A stretch of 64,000 bases of DNA, taken from contig NC_088944.1 in the NCBI RefSeq assembly GCF_033473495.1, positions 124,001-188,000 on the forward strand, given 5' to 3'. Source of the DNA: Cercospora beticola (lineage: Eukaryota > Ascomycota > Dothideomycetes > Mycosphaerellales > Mycosphaerellaceae). The stretch's first letter is position 1, and each line of letters begins with the position of its first letter. The translations under genes were made by a program, and so were the position numbers. The notes under the pieces are model-generated. The model had not been told where the DNA came from, made no database searches, and worked only from the letters and a program-made list of their open reading frames with translations. Below, in pieces: positions 23,201 to 34,719 of this stretch.

Positions 23201-25640
23201 TCGACCTACGAGACGTATTCTATACTATCTATATAGTAGAAAGCAAAGAATAGAAAATAGCGTTTCGAATATACTATAGATTATACGAATTTATAGTTAT
23301 ACTAATAGGATTAACTAATATACTAGCCTCCTACTAGGAGATAGTAAACGATATTCTTAGAAATCTACTCGATATATATATTATTATATATATAGATAAT
23401 ATTCTTATCTATACTAAAGGATCTCTAGAGAAATATAAATAATAGGTATAAAGCGTATTCGAAAGACTCTCTTAAGTAGGATTCTAGACTATACTCGAAA
23501 AATACGAATTCTATAAGAAGGAAGTTAAATTCCTTAACTTTATTATTAATATAAGAGGAATCGTAATCGACTCGGAAAAAATCGAATCTATTAAGATATA
23601 GCTAACTCCGAAGATAGTTAAGGATATATAATTATTCCTTAGACTAGCTAACTATAACTAGAAGTTTATTAAGGACTACTCTAAGATCGCTATACTACTA
23701 TTAGACTTTACGAAAAAGGACCTTAAATAGAAATAGGAATAATAATATTAAAAGGTATTCGATAAGCTAGTATAAATATACTACGAAGTACTAGTACTAA
23801 TAATATTTAATACTAATAAACTAGTTTTTATCGAGACTAATATATCGGATCTAGCTATAGAAGTATATCTTATATAGATATACGATAGGAAAAGATACCT
23901 AGTAGCTTATTACTTAAGAAAAATATTACCTATAGAATAAAACTATAACGTCTATAATAAGGAACTACTAGCTATTATTATAGTATTATAATACTAGAAC
24001 TACTATATAGAAGGAGTACTAGAACTAACGATTCTTTCTAATTATAAGAATCTAACCTACTTTACTATAACTAAAGTACTAACCTATAGATAGGCCTACT
24101 AGTCGAAACTACTTAGATAGTATAAGTTCGAAATCTACTATACTCTAGGAAAAGAGAATAGTAGAGTAGACGCCTTAAGTCGAAGAGTCGACTATATAGA
24201 AGGAAAAGAACCTATATAATAACGCGTTCTTAAAGCTAATCCGGACAGAAGCCTTAGTACTAATACTTAAGAGTTTAATAATATAGTACGAATTCTTAAT
24301 AATACCGAAGAGTAGTTTCTAATACTATAAAGTAAATACTAGATACTAAAGGACCGAAAAGAAGAATATATATAATAATATTATAATAATTTCTCGAGAG
24401 AATACCTAGAAGTAACTAAGACTATAGAACTTATCTAGAGAAGTTTTAGCTTTCTATAAATATAATAAAAGATACTTAAGTATATTAAGCGCTACGAGTA
24501 TTACTAAAGAAATAAAGCTAAATAATACGCTAAGTATAGATATATATAGTTTAGAACTCTACTATAATAACCTTAGAACGAAGTTACTATAGACTTTATT
24601 ATAAAACTCCTACTCTCGAAAAATAGAATTAATAATACTATATTCGATATAATTATAGTTATAGTTAATAGACTTACTAAATATATATACTTTATACCTA
24701 TAAACGAAAGATATATAGCGGAGCAACTCGGATACTTTATAATAGATAGGCTAGTATAATACTATAGATTCTTAAAAATCTTTATTACTAATAGAGATAA
24801 GTTATTTATATTAAACTACTAGAAAATACTAGTCGGAATAATTAGAATTAAGTATAAGCTATCTATAGCCTATTACCTAGAAATAGATAGCTAGATAGAG
24901 AGAACGAATTAAATACTAGAGTAATATCTCCGATACTACGTTAATTATATATAAGATAACTAGGTTATACTACTCTCTATAGTATAAATAGTACTTAATA
25001 ACTATAAGTTAGAGACTATATAGGCTATACTATTCTTCGCGAATTATAGACGAAATCCGAACCTATTTAGAGATCTATATAGTTACCTCTAGGCTAAGAG
25101 AGCTATAGTTATAGCTTAAGATATAAAGACTATTTATAAGAAACTAGAAAACTATATCTAAGACTTATAAAAGATAATAGCTAAAGCTAGATAAGAAAGA
25201 AGAAAAATAGTATCTTAGCTTAAGAAGAGAAATAAAGTCTTTCTTCTTACTAAAAATCTAAGAATAAGAAAGAAGACTAAGAAACTAGATTATATTAAGG
25301 TCGGACTATTTTTAATTAATAAAGTTAGAGAACTAGTTAACTACCGACTTAAACTACTAAAAGATATAAAGATCTACCTAGTATTCTATATATCGCTACT
25401 AGAACCTACTAATACTAAAACTCTATACTAAGAAATATTTTACTTCTAGCTAGAAAAAGAAGATAAGTTCGAAGTCGAAAAAATCCTAGAATAAAAGAGT
25501 TAGAAATACCTTATTAAATAGAAAGAATACTCCGAATTAGATAATATCTAGGAACTAAAATTAAGCCTTACGAATTATCGTTAGCTACTAATAAAGTTCT
25601 ACTAATAATAGAAGAATCCTAAAGAGAGAGAGGACTCTAA
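20270..25640 (+). pseudogene. RIP-inactivated gag-pol of the Gypsy chromovirus
   Basis: The gag part ends in a damaged CCHC zinc knuckle at 20,942-20,998, where each Cys codon now reads Tyr or Ser. A protease remnant with the D-S-G-type site damaged lies near 22,296-22,340. The reverse transcriptase spans about 23,041-23,600 with VINYRKLNN. Its YIDN box is at 23,389-23,400, the former YIDD. RNase H ends with LGKENSRVDALSRR near 24,150. The integrase core lies around 24,590-25,100. A chromodomain (KYLIK, then KEYSELDNI) lies at 25,473-25,604. There are dozens of TAG/TAA stops and no TGA. It cannot encode a working protein but is easily recognised. Confidence 0.88.
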
Positions 25641-26242
25641 ACCTAGAAATCTAAGAAGAAATTATAGCTCTACTCGAATATAAAGTTCTATATTAGAAGC
25701 GAAAGGTAGAAGTCTTTATTAACGTTCCTAGACCTAGCTTTACGCGACTCCTTAGCTTCTAAGTTACGAATATTCGCCTTCTCTACTACTAAGGCCTTAT
25801 TAGTACGACTATCGATAAGATCTATCTATTTCTATAGCTACTTCTTATAAGTATATATAATACCTAAAGCCTCGTAGACTTTATTTTATTTAGCCTAAGC
25901 CTTTTTAATTTATTTTAGAAGCTTCTTCTTCTAACTAATTAAGTAATCGAACTCGGAGTAAGTAATCTTAATATTATACTTAAGATTATAATAATTATAC
26001 TTATTATACCGACCTAACCGAGTATATATCTTATAGACCTACTTCTATAACTAATAGTACGAATAAGCTTAGACTATAATCTCTCCGAAGATATCGATAA
26101 AATCTATATAATATTTTCTCCGAATTATACTATTATCTAGAGATATATCTAGAAGAAAAAGGAAAATATATTCTAGGAAATAGAAACTAAGTAGACGAGT
26201 TATAAGATTAGCTCGAGACGAGCTAAGCTAGAAGAGAGATAG

Positions 26243-26631
26243 TATTATAGTTCTACTTACCGAAGAGTCGACCGACTAATCGAAGTCGAGTAGATATAGT
26301 AGCTAAATAGAGTACCTATTAAGTAGATACTAGGCGCTCTACTACTACTCGCTCTATACTCTATTATACTCTATAATAGAGAGTACGAGAGTACTATAGA
26401 GTAGATAGCTAAGGACTAGTAAGTCTTATTTATATTTAATAGTAATAAGTATTACCTCTCTAAATAGTTATTATATATAACTTACTATTCTATTTTACTA
26501 ATTAGAATTAAGTAACTCTTTCTACTTCGTTATCTTCCTCTAGACTATCTAATAAGCTTAAACTCCGATCGAGCTTAAGCTTTTACTTAGTAAGATCTTA
26601 GGTTATTAGCCTAGCGCCGATAAACCTAATA
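26243..26631 (+). repeat. 3' LTR of the Gypsy element
   Basis: The 389-bp repeat partners 19,658-20,046. It is followed directly by CCTAT, the second copy of the target site. Confidence 0.9.
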
Positions 26632-26636
26632 CCTAT

Positions 26637-29600
26637 ATTTTAGAGCTTTAGTTAGTCTATAAATTCTCTAAGCTTTAGATAGGTAGTCCTATCTTAGAGG
26701 AATAATTAGATAAAGCTAATAGTATAGTCTAGAAAGTCTTTTATTCTAATATTATAAAGTAGCTTCTAGTAGAAGATCTTATTAAATACTTCTAAGATAT
26801 TAAGATAGAGTATAGATACTATAGCTCCTAGCTTAGTTTTCTAGATAGTTCTTACTTATTTAGTAATAAAGTCTAATACTAAAGTAGTAGATCTACTAGG
26901 CCTAGTACTTATTTATTCTTCTAAGAGAAGCTTTCTTTCTTTAGTCTTCTTAGATATTCTTTTAGTAACTATAGCTTCTAGAACCTTTACTATTATATTA
27001 AGTAGAGTAATAGGTCTATATACTCCTAGCTTTAAGTAGTCTAGTTTCTATAGTTTCCTAAGTACTACTATTATAGAGTACTTAAAAGCTTTAGAGTAGT
27101 ATACTTTCCTTAGATAGATAGTAAAGAGTTTAGCTAGAATTAGAGTAAGTTATTCTTTATACTCTTTAAGTAAGAGGTTTAGTATTTAGTTAGGTTCTAG
27201 AGCTTTATTACTAGATAGTTTCCTAAGAACTCCTTCTACTTTCTTTAGCTAGATCTTAACCTCTATTTAGAATTAGAGTAGTAGTTAGGTATATTAGATA
27301 TTACTTAAGTTAGCTTCTCTTAGGTCTAGAAAGAAGTATCTTACTAGAATTATAGCTTTCCTTTTATTAGTATCTCTATTATATTTTATATTAGCTAGGC
27401 TTAGGAAGTATAGTAGCTAGTACTCTTAGTTAGCTCTCTCTCTAGCTTATTTAGCTATTTTCTAGATCTTCTTAGAGTTCTCTATAACTTCTTTTATTAG
27501 TCTCTTCTAAGCTAGATTTTACTCTCTTCTTATAACTTTACTTCTTATATATAATACCTTAAGATATAGCTTATAGCTCTATTCTATTTTATAGTTCCTC
27601 TATTCTCTTCTTCTTCTTCTTACTAGCTTTATAGTATCCTTATATTCCTAGATCTATACTATTTTTATATAGCTTAATAGTCTAGTTATTAGAACTATTT
27701 TCTCTATAATTCTCTAAATAGAGGATTATATTCTATAGGCTAGTATATCTAGATATACTCTTATATTAAGTAGAAGTTAGTTAAGTTAGTTAGTATTTTA
27801 AGCTATAAAGTCCTAGATTCTATTCTAGTTAGTAGCTTTCTACTACTTTCTCTAGCTTTTTCCTATTAGCTTTTAGAAGTTAATATAGAGAGTTATCCTA
27901 AAAGAGATATAGTTAGAGCTATATATCTCTTCTAGAAGAGCTTTATATTCTTAGATTAGGTTTTAGAGAGAGAAGCTAATAAAGACTAGGTCTAATATTT
28001 AGTAGCTAGCTATATATCTTTCCTATATAATTATTTCTAGCTCTAGAGCTAGCTATAGTTAGGCCTCTATAATTATTTTAATAAGCTTATCTACTATAGT
28101 ATATTAGGTTTAGATTATATTTCTCTTCTATTTTAAATAGTAGAAGTTAAAGTCTCCTACTACTATATAGCTTACTTTTATATCCTCTAAGGTTTATAAT
28201 AGTACTTCTTAGAGTATAGAGATAGTCCTTTCTTATTTATAGCTTATTAGCTCTAAGAAGGTATAGTAGTTATAAATAGAAATAGTTCCTATAGATATCT
28301 AGACTTAGATAGTTACTAAGTTACTTATATTATAGAAGAGTAGTTTCTAGCTATTAGTTCTAATTTTATCTAATATAAGTATTGCTACTCTTAGGTTCTA
28401 CTAGAGTAGAAGGACTATAGAGTATTCTTTCTTAGCTTTAGTTCTACTATTTATAGTATTAAGCTATAGTTCTTATAGTACTATTACTATAGCCTCTTCT
28501 ATAGCTTAGCTATCTAGTAGTAGAGTTTAGATAGTATTTAACCTATTAATATTATATTAGTAGATTATTAGAGTTTAGCTACTTATAGAATTTATAGAAT
28601 TCTTAGAAGAGGAGCTTAATTAGGTTAATATCTATATCTTCCTAGAGGATACTTATTACCTCTTAGATATTCTTATTCTTCTATATAGAAAGAAAATAGA
28701 GCTTACTTACTTGCCTCCTACTAGCTATTACTATTACTATAGTACCTAGTAGCCTACTTTTATATCTAATATCTCTCTATAGAGGCTTAGCTAGTAGAGC
28801 TTTCCTTTTAAGAATTATAGGTTCTATAGTACTATCTCTTTATATTAGGCTTAAAGCTACTTTCTATTACTTTTTAAACTACTCTAAGAATACTCTTACC
28901 TTAGCTTTTATAGTAGCTTTATAGCTATATTAGAGAGAGTATATCTTATAGTCTCTCTTATAGTTATAGTATTTAATTTTCTTCTCTTTATAGCTATCTA
29001 TCCTATACTTCTCTATATAGTTTCTATATATTTCTTCTATAGCCTTATAGTAGATAGTAATATACCTAAAGCTATTATACTTAAAGTATTATATAATCCT
29101 CTACTATAGATAGTATAGTTCTACTATATACTATATTAATTTAATAGTAATATCTCTTCTATATATTTCTCTTATAGTCTATCTATTCTATACTACTATT
29201 ACTACTAATAAGAAGTTAGTCTCTCCTTTTACTTTCTAGTTCTTAAGCTAAAAGGCTTTTCTAATTTTAAGCTTATCTAGGAACTAGATAAGATTATCTT
29301 AGTCGAGCTAGATCTAGCTATTTATATTCTCTAGCTTCTAGAATATTCTAATACTATATATAATTACCTAGGTACTTAGTATCTCTATCTAGGCCTCTAA
29401 GTATATAGCTTTAAGCTAAGATTAGTTCTTCTCTAGTCTACTTTTCTCTTCTTTTCTATAGAGAATAACTTTAAAGTCTCTACTTAGGAGCTTTTATATA
29501 GCTTTAAACTACTATACTCCTAGTTTCCTTCTAAGTTCTTTATAGCTTATTTTCTTTACTATCTCCCTTTCTTTTTAGTTTTCTATTCTTACTAAGATAG

Positions 29601-29760
29601 TTATAAATACTTAAAGCTAGAGCTTTAGTATTATATATCTAATTTAGACTATCTAGGCCTATATTTTAGAAATAGTAGTAGTAGGTATTAGATAGCTCTA
29701 GAGAGTATTCTAGATAGCTTAAAGAGTCTAGGACTCTTCCTAGTAGAGAGCGAGATAGAG
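26637..29760 (-). mobile_element. LINE (Tad/I-like), 5' part: ORF1, endonuclease and start of reverse transcriptase
   Basis: Reading down the minus strand, a first ORF with damaged Cys/His repeats (about 28,750-29,750) precedes an endonuclease. The endonuclease is marked by YIVVGDFNF at 28,142-28,168, the VGDFN motif of apurinic-type endonucleases in LINEs. The reverse transcriptase begins around 27,700 and runs to 26,637, where the Gypsy element interrupts it. The frame continues at 19,652 downward. Stops are RIP-type only. The 5' end is approximate. The clade (Tad/I) is an inference from the domain order and the C-terminal region. Confidence 0.7.
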
Positions 29761-30046
29761 AAGAGCCTATTAGATCTATTAGAGAAGAAAAAGAGTTAGA
29801 AAGAAAGAAAAAGTTATCTAGATATCGAGATAACTCTAGATCTACTCTATAAGTATTTTTAGGTTCTTTTAGATTATTAGTTTTAGAGTATTAGTATTAG
29901 TAGTTATTTTCTAGCCTTATTAGCTAGAGAGAAGTAGTTACGAGTAGATTTAGGCCGCCTAGGAGTTAGAGTTATAAATTCTATCTTCTAGGCTCTTTTC
30001 TCTACTTATAGTATTATAGTATTAGTCGAGAGAAGTTATTATATAT

Positions 30047-30068
30047 TAGAAGGCCTCGAGGCCTTCTA
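30047..30068. repeat. 22-bp perfect palindrome
   Basis: TAGAAGGCCTC and GAGGCCTTCTA meet without a spacer. It is GC-rich compared with the surrounding RIP-mutated DNA. Its role is unknown. Confidence 0.6.
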
Positions 30069-30401
30069 GTATTATTATCGTCGCCTACTAGAGTATATTT
30101 ATATTTTTTAATAGGCTTATAATAAAAGACTAGTATATATATATATAAGTAAATAAAACTATTAAGTATTTCTTATTCTAGTACTATCTATAGAATAATC
30201 TCCGACTATAGATACTATAATATATAGATACTATAAGAAGTAATCTCTTTTTCTTTTTTAAAAGAAAAGTAGTATTAGATAATAAGAAGTAGAAACCTAT
30301 AATAGAAGTAGTTTTAGTAACTATCTAGTTTATAATAGCTATAAGCTATCTCGAAAGTTTACTATATTAACTTTACTCTAGCTAGAAAATAGTTAACTAG
30401 G

Positions 30402-30750
30402 ATATATAAAGTATATAATACTAGTAACTTTATATCTACTTCTACTAACTATTTCCTTATAATATACTTTTATACTAATAGTAAGATACGCTTTACTTAC
30501 TAAAGATAAGATAGTAAAAACTTAGAGAAGTAGCTTTAAGAGAGCTTATAGTATACTAACCTAGTATAAGTTTCTAGTTATATAGAATAGAAGAACTAAG
30601 AAAATAGACTAAGGTAGGATAAACTAAATAGGCTATTAGGAGTTTAGGAAGTTTTCGGGAAGCAAAAGCGATTACGTAATATCCGTAGTGAGCCCTTTAG
30701 GTACTTAGCGCCGGGCGGAATAAACTCTATCTATCTATCTATCTATCTAT
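30402..30750 (+). repeat. 3' end of a (CTAT)n-tailed repeat, copy 1
   Basis: The 349 bases match 59,198-59,536 over their whole length and end in CTAT repeated six times (30,727-30,750). A conserved body plus a simple-repeat tail is what a non-LTR or SINE-like retroposon 3' end looks like. RIP is weaker near the right end, where TG and CA reappear. Left of 30,402 the two copies diverge, so both are 5'-truncated or joined to different DNA. Confidence 0.65.
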
Positions 30751-31560
30751 GCACGACAAACTCTGTCCGCTTCCACCACACACAGTAGCTTGAACTATGA
30801 AACGAAATGTATGCGTGAGACGCTGCCAGTCGAGGAGTGTAGCAGCCGTTCATCTTGTCACGATTGTAGCAGACGCGAAGCGATCGATTGGACCAGCGAC
30901 CAATCCTGGTGCACTGCGTAATGATGTTACGATTTCCGTCGCTCAAGTATGTCTACTTCCCCATCCACAATCCCGAATCGCAGAAAGGAAAGTGGGTACT
31001 AGGTATCGAGAACATGAAGGCGCAAAGAGCACACTCGATGTGAAGCACATGGGCTCTCTCTGCTAGACTTCGCTATGCGCACAGCGCGTAAGTGAAATCT
31101 TGCTCGTGGCTCCTTGACGTCATGTATAGAGCCCACGCGTTGGGAGTTGACGAGGTGCGCATTGCTCTTACCCCCTTCTCTACCAGTCAACCCGAAGGTC
31201 CTGTCAGAGTTATTTAATGGCCCGTCGCCGCATCTGTTCGGGCTGCAAGAGTGTTTTGGTCCCCTTGTGCCAAAAATGTCTTCCGCGCAGATGATCCTGT
31301 GAGGTGCAAATGCTTTCTGCTTGAGGAATGCCCAAAGCGCAATCATCAGTAGCATTCGTGCATAGCTCTAACCCAATAACACCAGGCGAGAGAAGAGCCA
31401 CGATTTTTCCTCTGCAATGTTCACGGTAGATTTTCCATAACGCATGATTGTCAACGGTTCAGCCAGAAGAAGCCGTATCAGAGCCCAATATACTGTCGTG
31501 TTCTGCGTTGCTGGGCCGATGGTGCCGTGCCGGGTCATGGCTTACAGTGCTCCGATCCCA
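30751..31560. other. Non-RIP spacer right of the transposon block
   Basis: CA and TG are at normal levels here. ORFs of up to 118 residues occur on both strands, but none shows a family pattern or a consistent intron model. No gene is called. Confidence 0.4.
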
Positions 31561-32692
31561 TCAGAGGTGGGACCAAGATGACGACCTCGAATCCTCGGCT
31601 AAAGGTCTCAGTAAATCCACGAAGTCATGAGACAGTCGCGGAATCTCTCGAAGTATCTCGTCATCAGTAATTTCCAATACCAGCCGAGCGGCTTGTGAAG
31701 GTTCGGTCCGGAAATATTGAAGAATTCGCTCCGCTACATGGCTAATCTCTCGAATTCGCGCACCTTCAGAGACGTCCATCAGCTCGACAAGTCGATAGAA
31801 ATCTCCGTCACGTGGTTCCAAGATTCTGTTCGTAACGATCAGCAGGGATAGCAGGATATGACGGGGACACAGCTGACCTTGTCTCCGTCAATGTCTGGCC
31901 AAGGAGCAATAAGACTCCCTCACCCCAAGCTCTTACGAGTCGATCTAACCTTTCGCCTAACTTTCGTAGACGCCTGCCGATACATGGTGTTTCAGCGCCC
32001 TCCATAGCATTCCCAAAGCTGGTCATACCTTGGCTGACATGAGCCTTTATGATATGCAGGGGATTGCCAGCTCTAGGGACCTCCGAGGCAAGGCTTTCTG
32101 GTGTACTGACCACGAATGCATCCACCCCACCCCATTTGGTAGTCGTGATATCCCTCCACAGCGCCACGGTGTGATAATTACGCATCAATCGGAGAAGCTC
32201 GATACAGCAGTCCGTGCGATTGATCACACGAAGACGCTCTGAGATAGTCATTGCTCTATCTATGCGGATGATATCGCTTAGAGTTTGCGATCGCAGACCC
32301 TGCACTGCAGCTTTGAGGATGGAGAGCGCCGAGCTGTCACCGACTGAGATCGCTAGTGCAGCTAGCCCAGCTTTTCCATTGCCAGGAACTTTTAGAATCA
32401 TGGCTTGGTAGGTCCGCATCGCAGCAAAGACCATTGCACGCCGTTGCGCATCGTGACCCTTCCTATCCTCCGAACTGATGTAATTCTCGATTAACGTTGC
32501 GGGATTGTCTGCCCGAGGCCTTCCTGGCGTCTTACGGTTGTCTTTTCGTCCAGGCGGCTTTCGAACGCCGCCATAGTTTCGCGTTCCTGATGGATTTTGC
32601 GACGTTGCAGAGGATAAAGGTGTGACCGAGATTTGCTGAGTGCCTTCGACCTCGTCCGAGTCTAATTCTTGCATGGACGAGGATGACCCCAT
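31561..32692 (-). CDS. Unrecognised fungal protein, two exons
   Basis: The exons 32692-31878 and 31825-31561, with a 52 bp intron, join in frame to 359 residues. The start is an ATG at 32,692. The N-terminus is Ser/Thr-rich and then basic (KPPGRKDNRKTPGRPRA), with an AT-hook-like GRPRA, which suggests DNA contact. The rest is mostly helical, with a conserved-looking MRTYQAMILKVPGNGKAG stretch and a C-terminal acidic helix pair. I do not recognise the family. Codon use is ordinary and there are no RIP stops, so it is likely intact. It lies just downstream of an RNase III-domain gene on the same strand, 136 bp away. It could be a regulator by its AT-hook-like motif, but this is weak. Confidence 0.6.
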
Positions 32693-32828
32693 AATACTTT
32701 CTGTATTTGCCGACCCCTGTTGCTTGTCCGATGTGTCTAGCTCTCGAGATTCGGATAGCGGCAGCTGAACTCATGAAGTGGGAGATCCGTTGTCGTTTGA
32801 AGGTGATATCCCTTCTATCGACGAGGGT

Positions 32829-33600
32829 TCAAGGCTTGCCATCTGCATGGATACAGCTCCAGGGCTCTGGGTGGGCGAATGCCAATCGTTGCAGCCGGAG
32901 AGGAATTGCTCCCTTCGGTCCGCATTCGCCGGGGGTATGATACGATTTCATCATCTGTATTGGCGAATCATGCGAATTGGGAGATCGTAGCTGGATTGCA
33001 TCCGGAACTGTTCGATCACTCTCCGTCAAAAGTGACCAGTAATCGCTATGTCGTTCCTCATGGACTTGCGCAGCCGCTTGTTGTTCGTTATGATGATACG
33101 CGTTGTTCAATAATCTAGTTTGTGGGTTCAGTCGACTTCCACGCCTCGCCATTTCCTCGACTTACCCCATTTGTATCATCAGCTTCAGTACGGCAAGATA
33201 ACTGTGCGAGTCTAGCCAGACAGCTCCAACGAGCGCCGCTACAACGTTCTTTAGAGTAGTTAGCTGAACGCCATTGTGGACTTGACGTTCGCTAAGCTTT
33301 AGCCATTGGTCAAGACGAAGCACTTTCGCGATTCTGCCGTAGTGTTCTTTGCTTCGAACTTCAGATAATGATGCTTGCAATATAGCTACATTCCGTGCGT
33401 TAGGATAAGATCAAATATAAGGTCTTGAGTTTTACCTCGGGGAAGGTTCCGCTCTGTTCCGTCACTTATTACGACAAATCCTATAAGAGAGTCGCTAAGT
33501 TAAGCGAGCCCTCGGTGGCCCTCTCGGTCGGGGCTATTAGTGTCCCCGGCTAAAAAGTACCTTTTAAGTAGATTGAGATTATAAAAGTCGTACGAGAGCT
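32829..33600 (-). pseudogene. Small RNase III-domain protein gene with RIP-damaged 5' part
   Basis: On the minus strand, two clean exons (33385-33166 and 33114-32829) follow an exon ending at 33,436; the introns are 50 and 51 bp. The middle exon reads HYGRIAKVLRLDQWLKLSE and then NVVAALVGAVWLDSH, the second half of an RNase III domain. The upstream exon reads GHRGLA, stop, LSDSLIGFVV. That is the LxxLGDs catalytic region with Gln changed to a stop and Gly to Ser by RIP-type changes. A tail of about 95 residues follows the domain. The family cuts double-stranded RNA. The 5' end is lost in RIP-mutated DNA, so the start is approximate. At least one internal TAA makes the present copy non-functional. 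Confidence 0.55.
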
Positions 33601-34690
33601 TTAACTAAAGATCGCTAAAAATATGCGCTTTAGTATAAGTATCGTCTAAAGTCTATATCTATACTATTTTTATTATACTCCTAGGTATTATAATCTAATA
33701 GTACGAGAAGTCTACTATATTAAGGTAGTACGCCTATTAGTGCGTAATAAGAGTAAGTCTACTATTTAAGTTTCTAAAGCGCTATAACTCCTCTCTCTAA
33801 ATTACCTCGAGTTCTACTTATATATATATAAGAGAGCTCGAGTAGGTACTAGGTACTCCGAAATTAGAATAGAATATATACTTATTAAATAGAGAGATTA
33901 TTAGTACTATAAGTATTTGCTATAATTCTATATTATACTATAAGCTATAAGTATTACTTCTATATATATAGTAGATATAGCTACCTAATACTAGTCTACT
34001 TTCGGCAATATCTATAGAAAGAATACGAAACCTCCGATTCTAGAATAGCGTAGTACTAAGATTACCTTCTAGCTTCCTAGTATTACTATATTACTATATT
34101 ACTATATCCTAGTTAGATAATACTATAAGATACGTTACGTAGCTCTAGAGTATAATAGAATCTCTCTAGCTAATCTTAGTAGACCTACTAATAAAATAAT
34201 TAGAGACGTAGTAGTATATCTAGAGGCTAAGAGTACTTAAAGGTTTATAAAGGTATAGATAATATCCTCGTTTTAGCTATTTAAGTAGTAGTAAATTCGG
34301 AGATATATAGTCTACTAATAAATAGCCCGTAGTAGACTTAATTATTATTATATAAAGTATACGATAGTATAATAAACGAGTAGAGCGTACTAAATTTAGA
34401 AGTAAAATTCGTTCTTTATAAAACATTTTATAAGTAGAGATATATATAGCCTCGTTCTTAGTATTATAGTAGAGCTTAGCGATGTTTTAGTCGTTCTATA
34501 AGTAGGTAATAATAGAAAATAATCCTATAGCCTCTATATTATTATTAAGGAGTAGAATTTCTATCCTATAGTACTAAGACTAGGTTGCCTCGAGATTAGA
34601 TTCTAGTAGTATAGATAAAGTCCTAGGCGCTATATAAGTCGTCTTCGAGGATATAGAAATTAGCTTCCTAGCGGCATTAACAAAAAGGAC
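33440..34690. other. RIP-mutated block 2
   Basis: This 1.25 kb stretch is nearly free of CA and TG, between two unmutated segments. On the minus strand a long frame can be followed with only TAG/TAA stops, but I do not recognise a domain. It contains the damaged 5' end of the RNase III gene at its left and may include the 3' part of the gene at 34,720-35,826. Confidence 0.75.
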
Positions 34691-34719
34691 GTTATCCGTT
34701 CCCGAGACATCGTTGCAGG

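Larger units (their letters stand above)
19658..26631 (+). mobile_element. Ty3/Gypsy chromovirus, complete but RIP-killed (6,974 bp)
   Basis: Direct 389-bp LTRs (19,658-20,046 and 26,243-26,631) bound the element. CCTAT at 19,653-19,657 and 26,632-26,636 is a perfect 5-bp target-site duplication. Gag, protease, reverse transcriptase, RNase H, integrase and a chromodomain follow in that order on the plus strand. The order and the chromodomain define a chromovirus. It sits inside the reverse transcriptase gene of a minus-strand LINE, whose frame resumes on both sides. The LTR pair differs mostly by transitions. Confidence 0.93.
14641..30660. other. RIP-mutated AT-rich block 1
   Basis: Across these 16 kb the dinucleotides CpA and TpG are almost absent, while CpG, CpC and CpT remain. 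This is the pattern left by repeat-induced point mutation, which changes CpA to TpA on either strand. Coding frames of transposons can still be followed because only CAA, CAG, TGG, TGC, TGT, TGA, CAT, GCA-type codons and codon junctions change. All stop codons inside the frames are TAG or TAA. The block is filled by nested retroelements listed separately. Stretches 14,641-15,304 and 17,641-18,150, which flank the small LTR element, are not recognised. Confidence 0.9.

Noticed and set aside
30727..30750. CTAT tandem as a telomere or centromere repeat
   Set aside because: Only six units, attached to a dispersed repeat body found again at 59,198; it behaves as an element tail.
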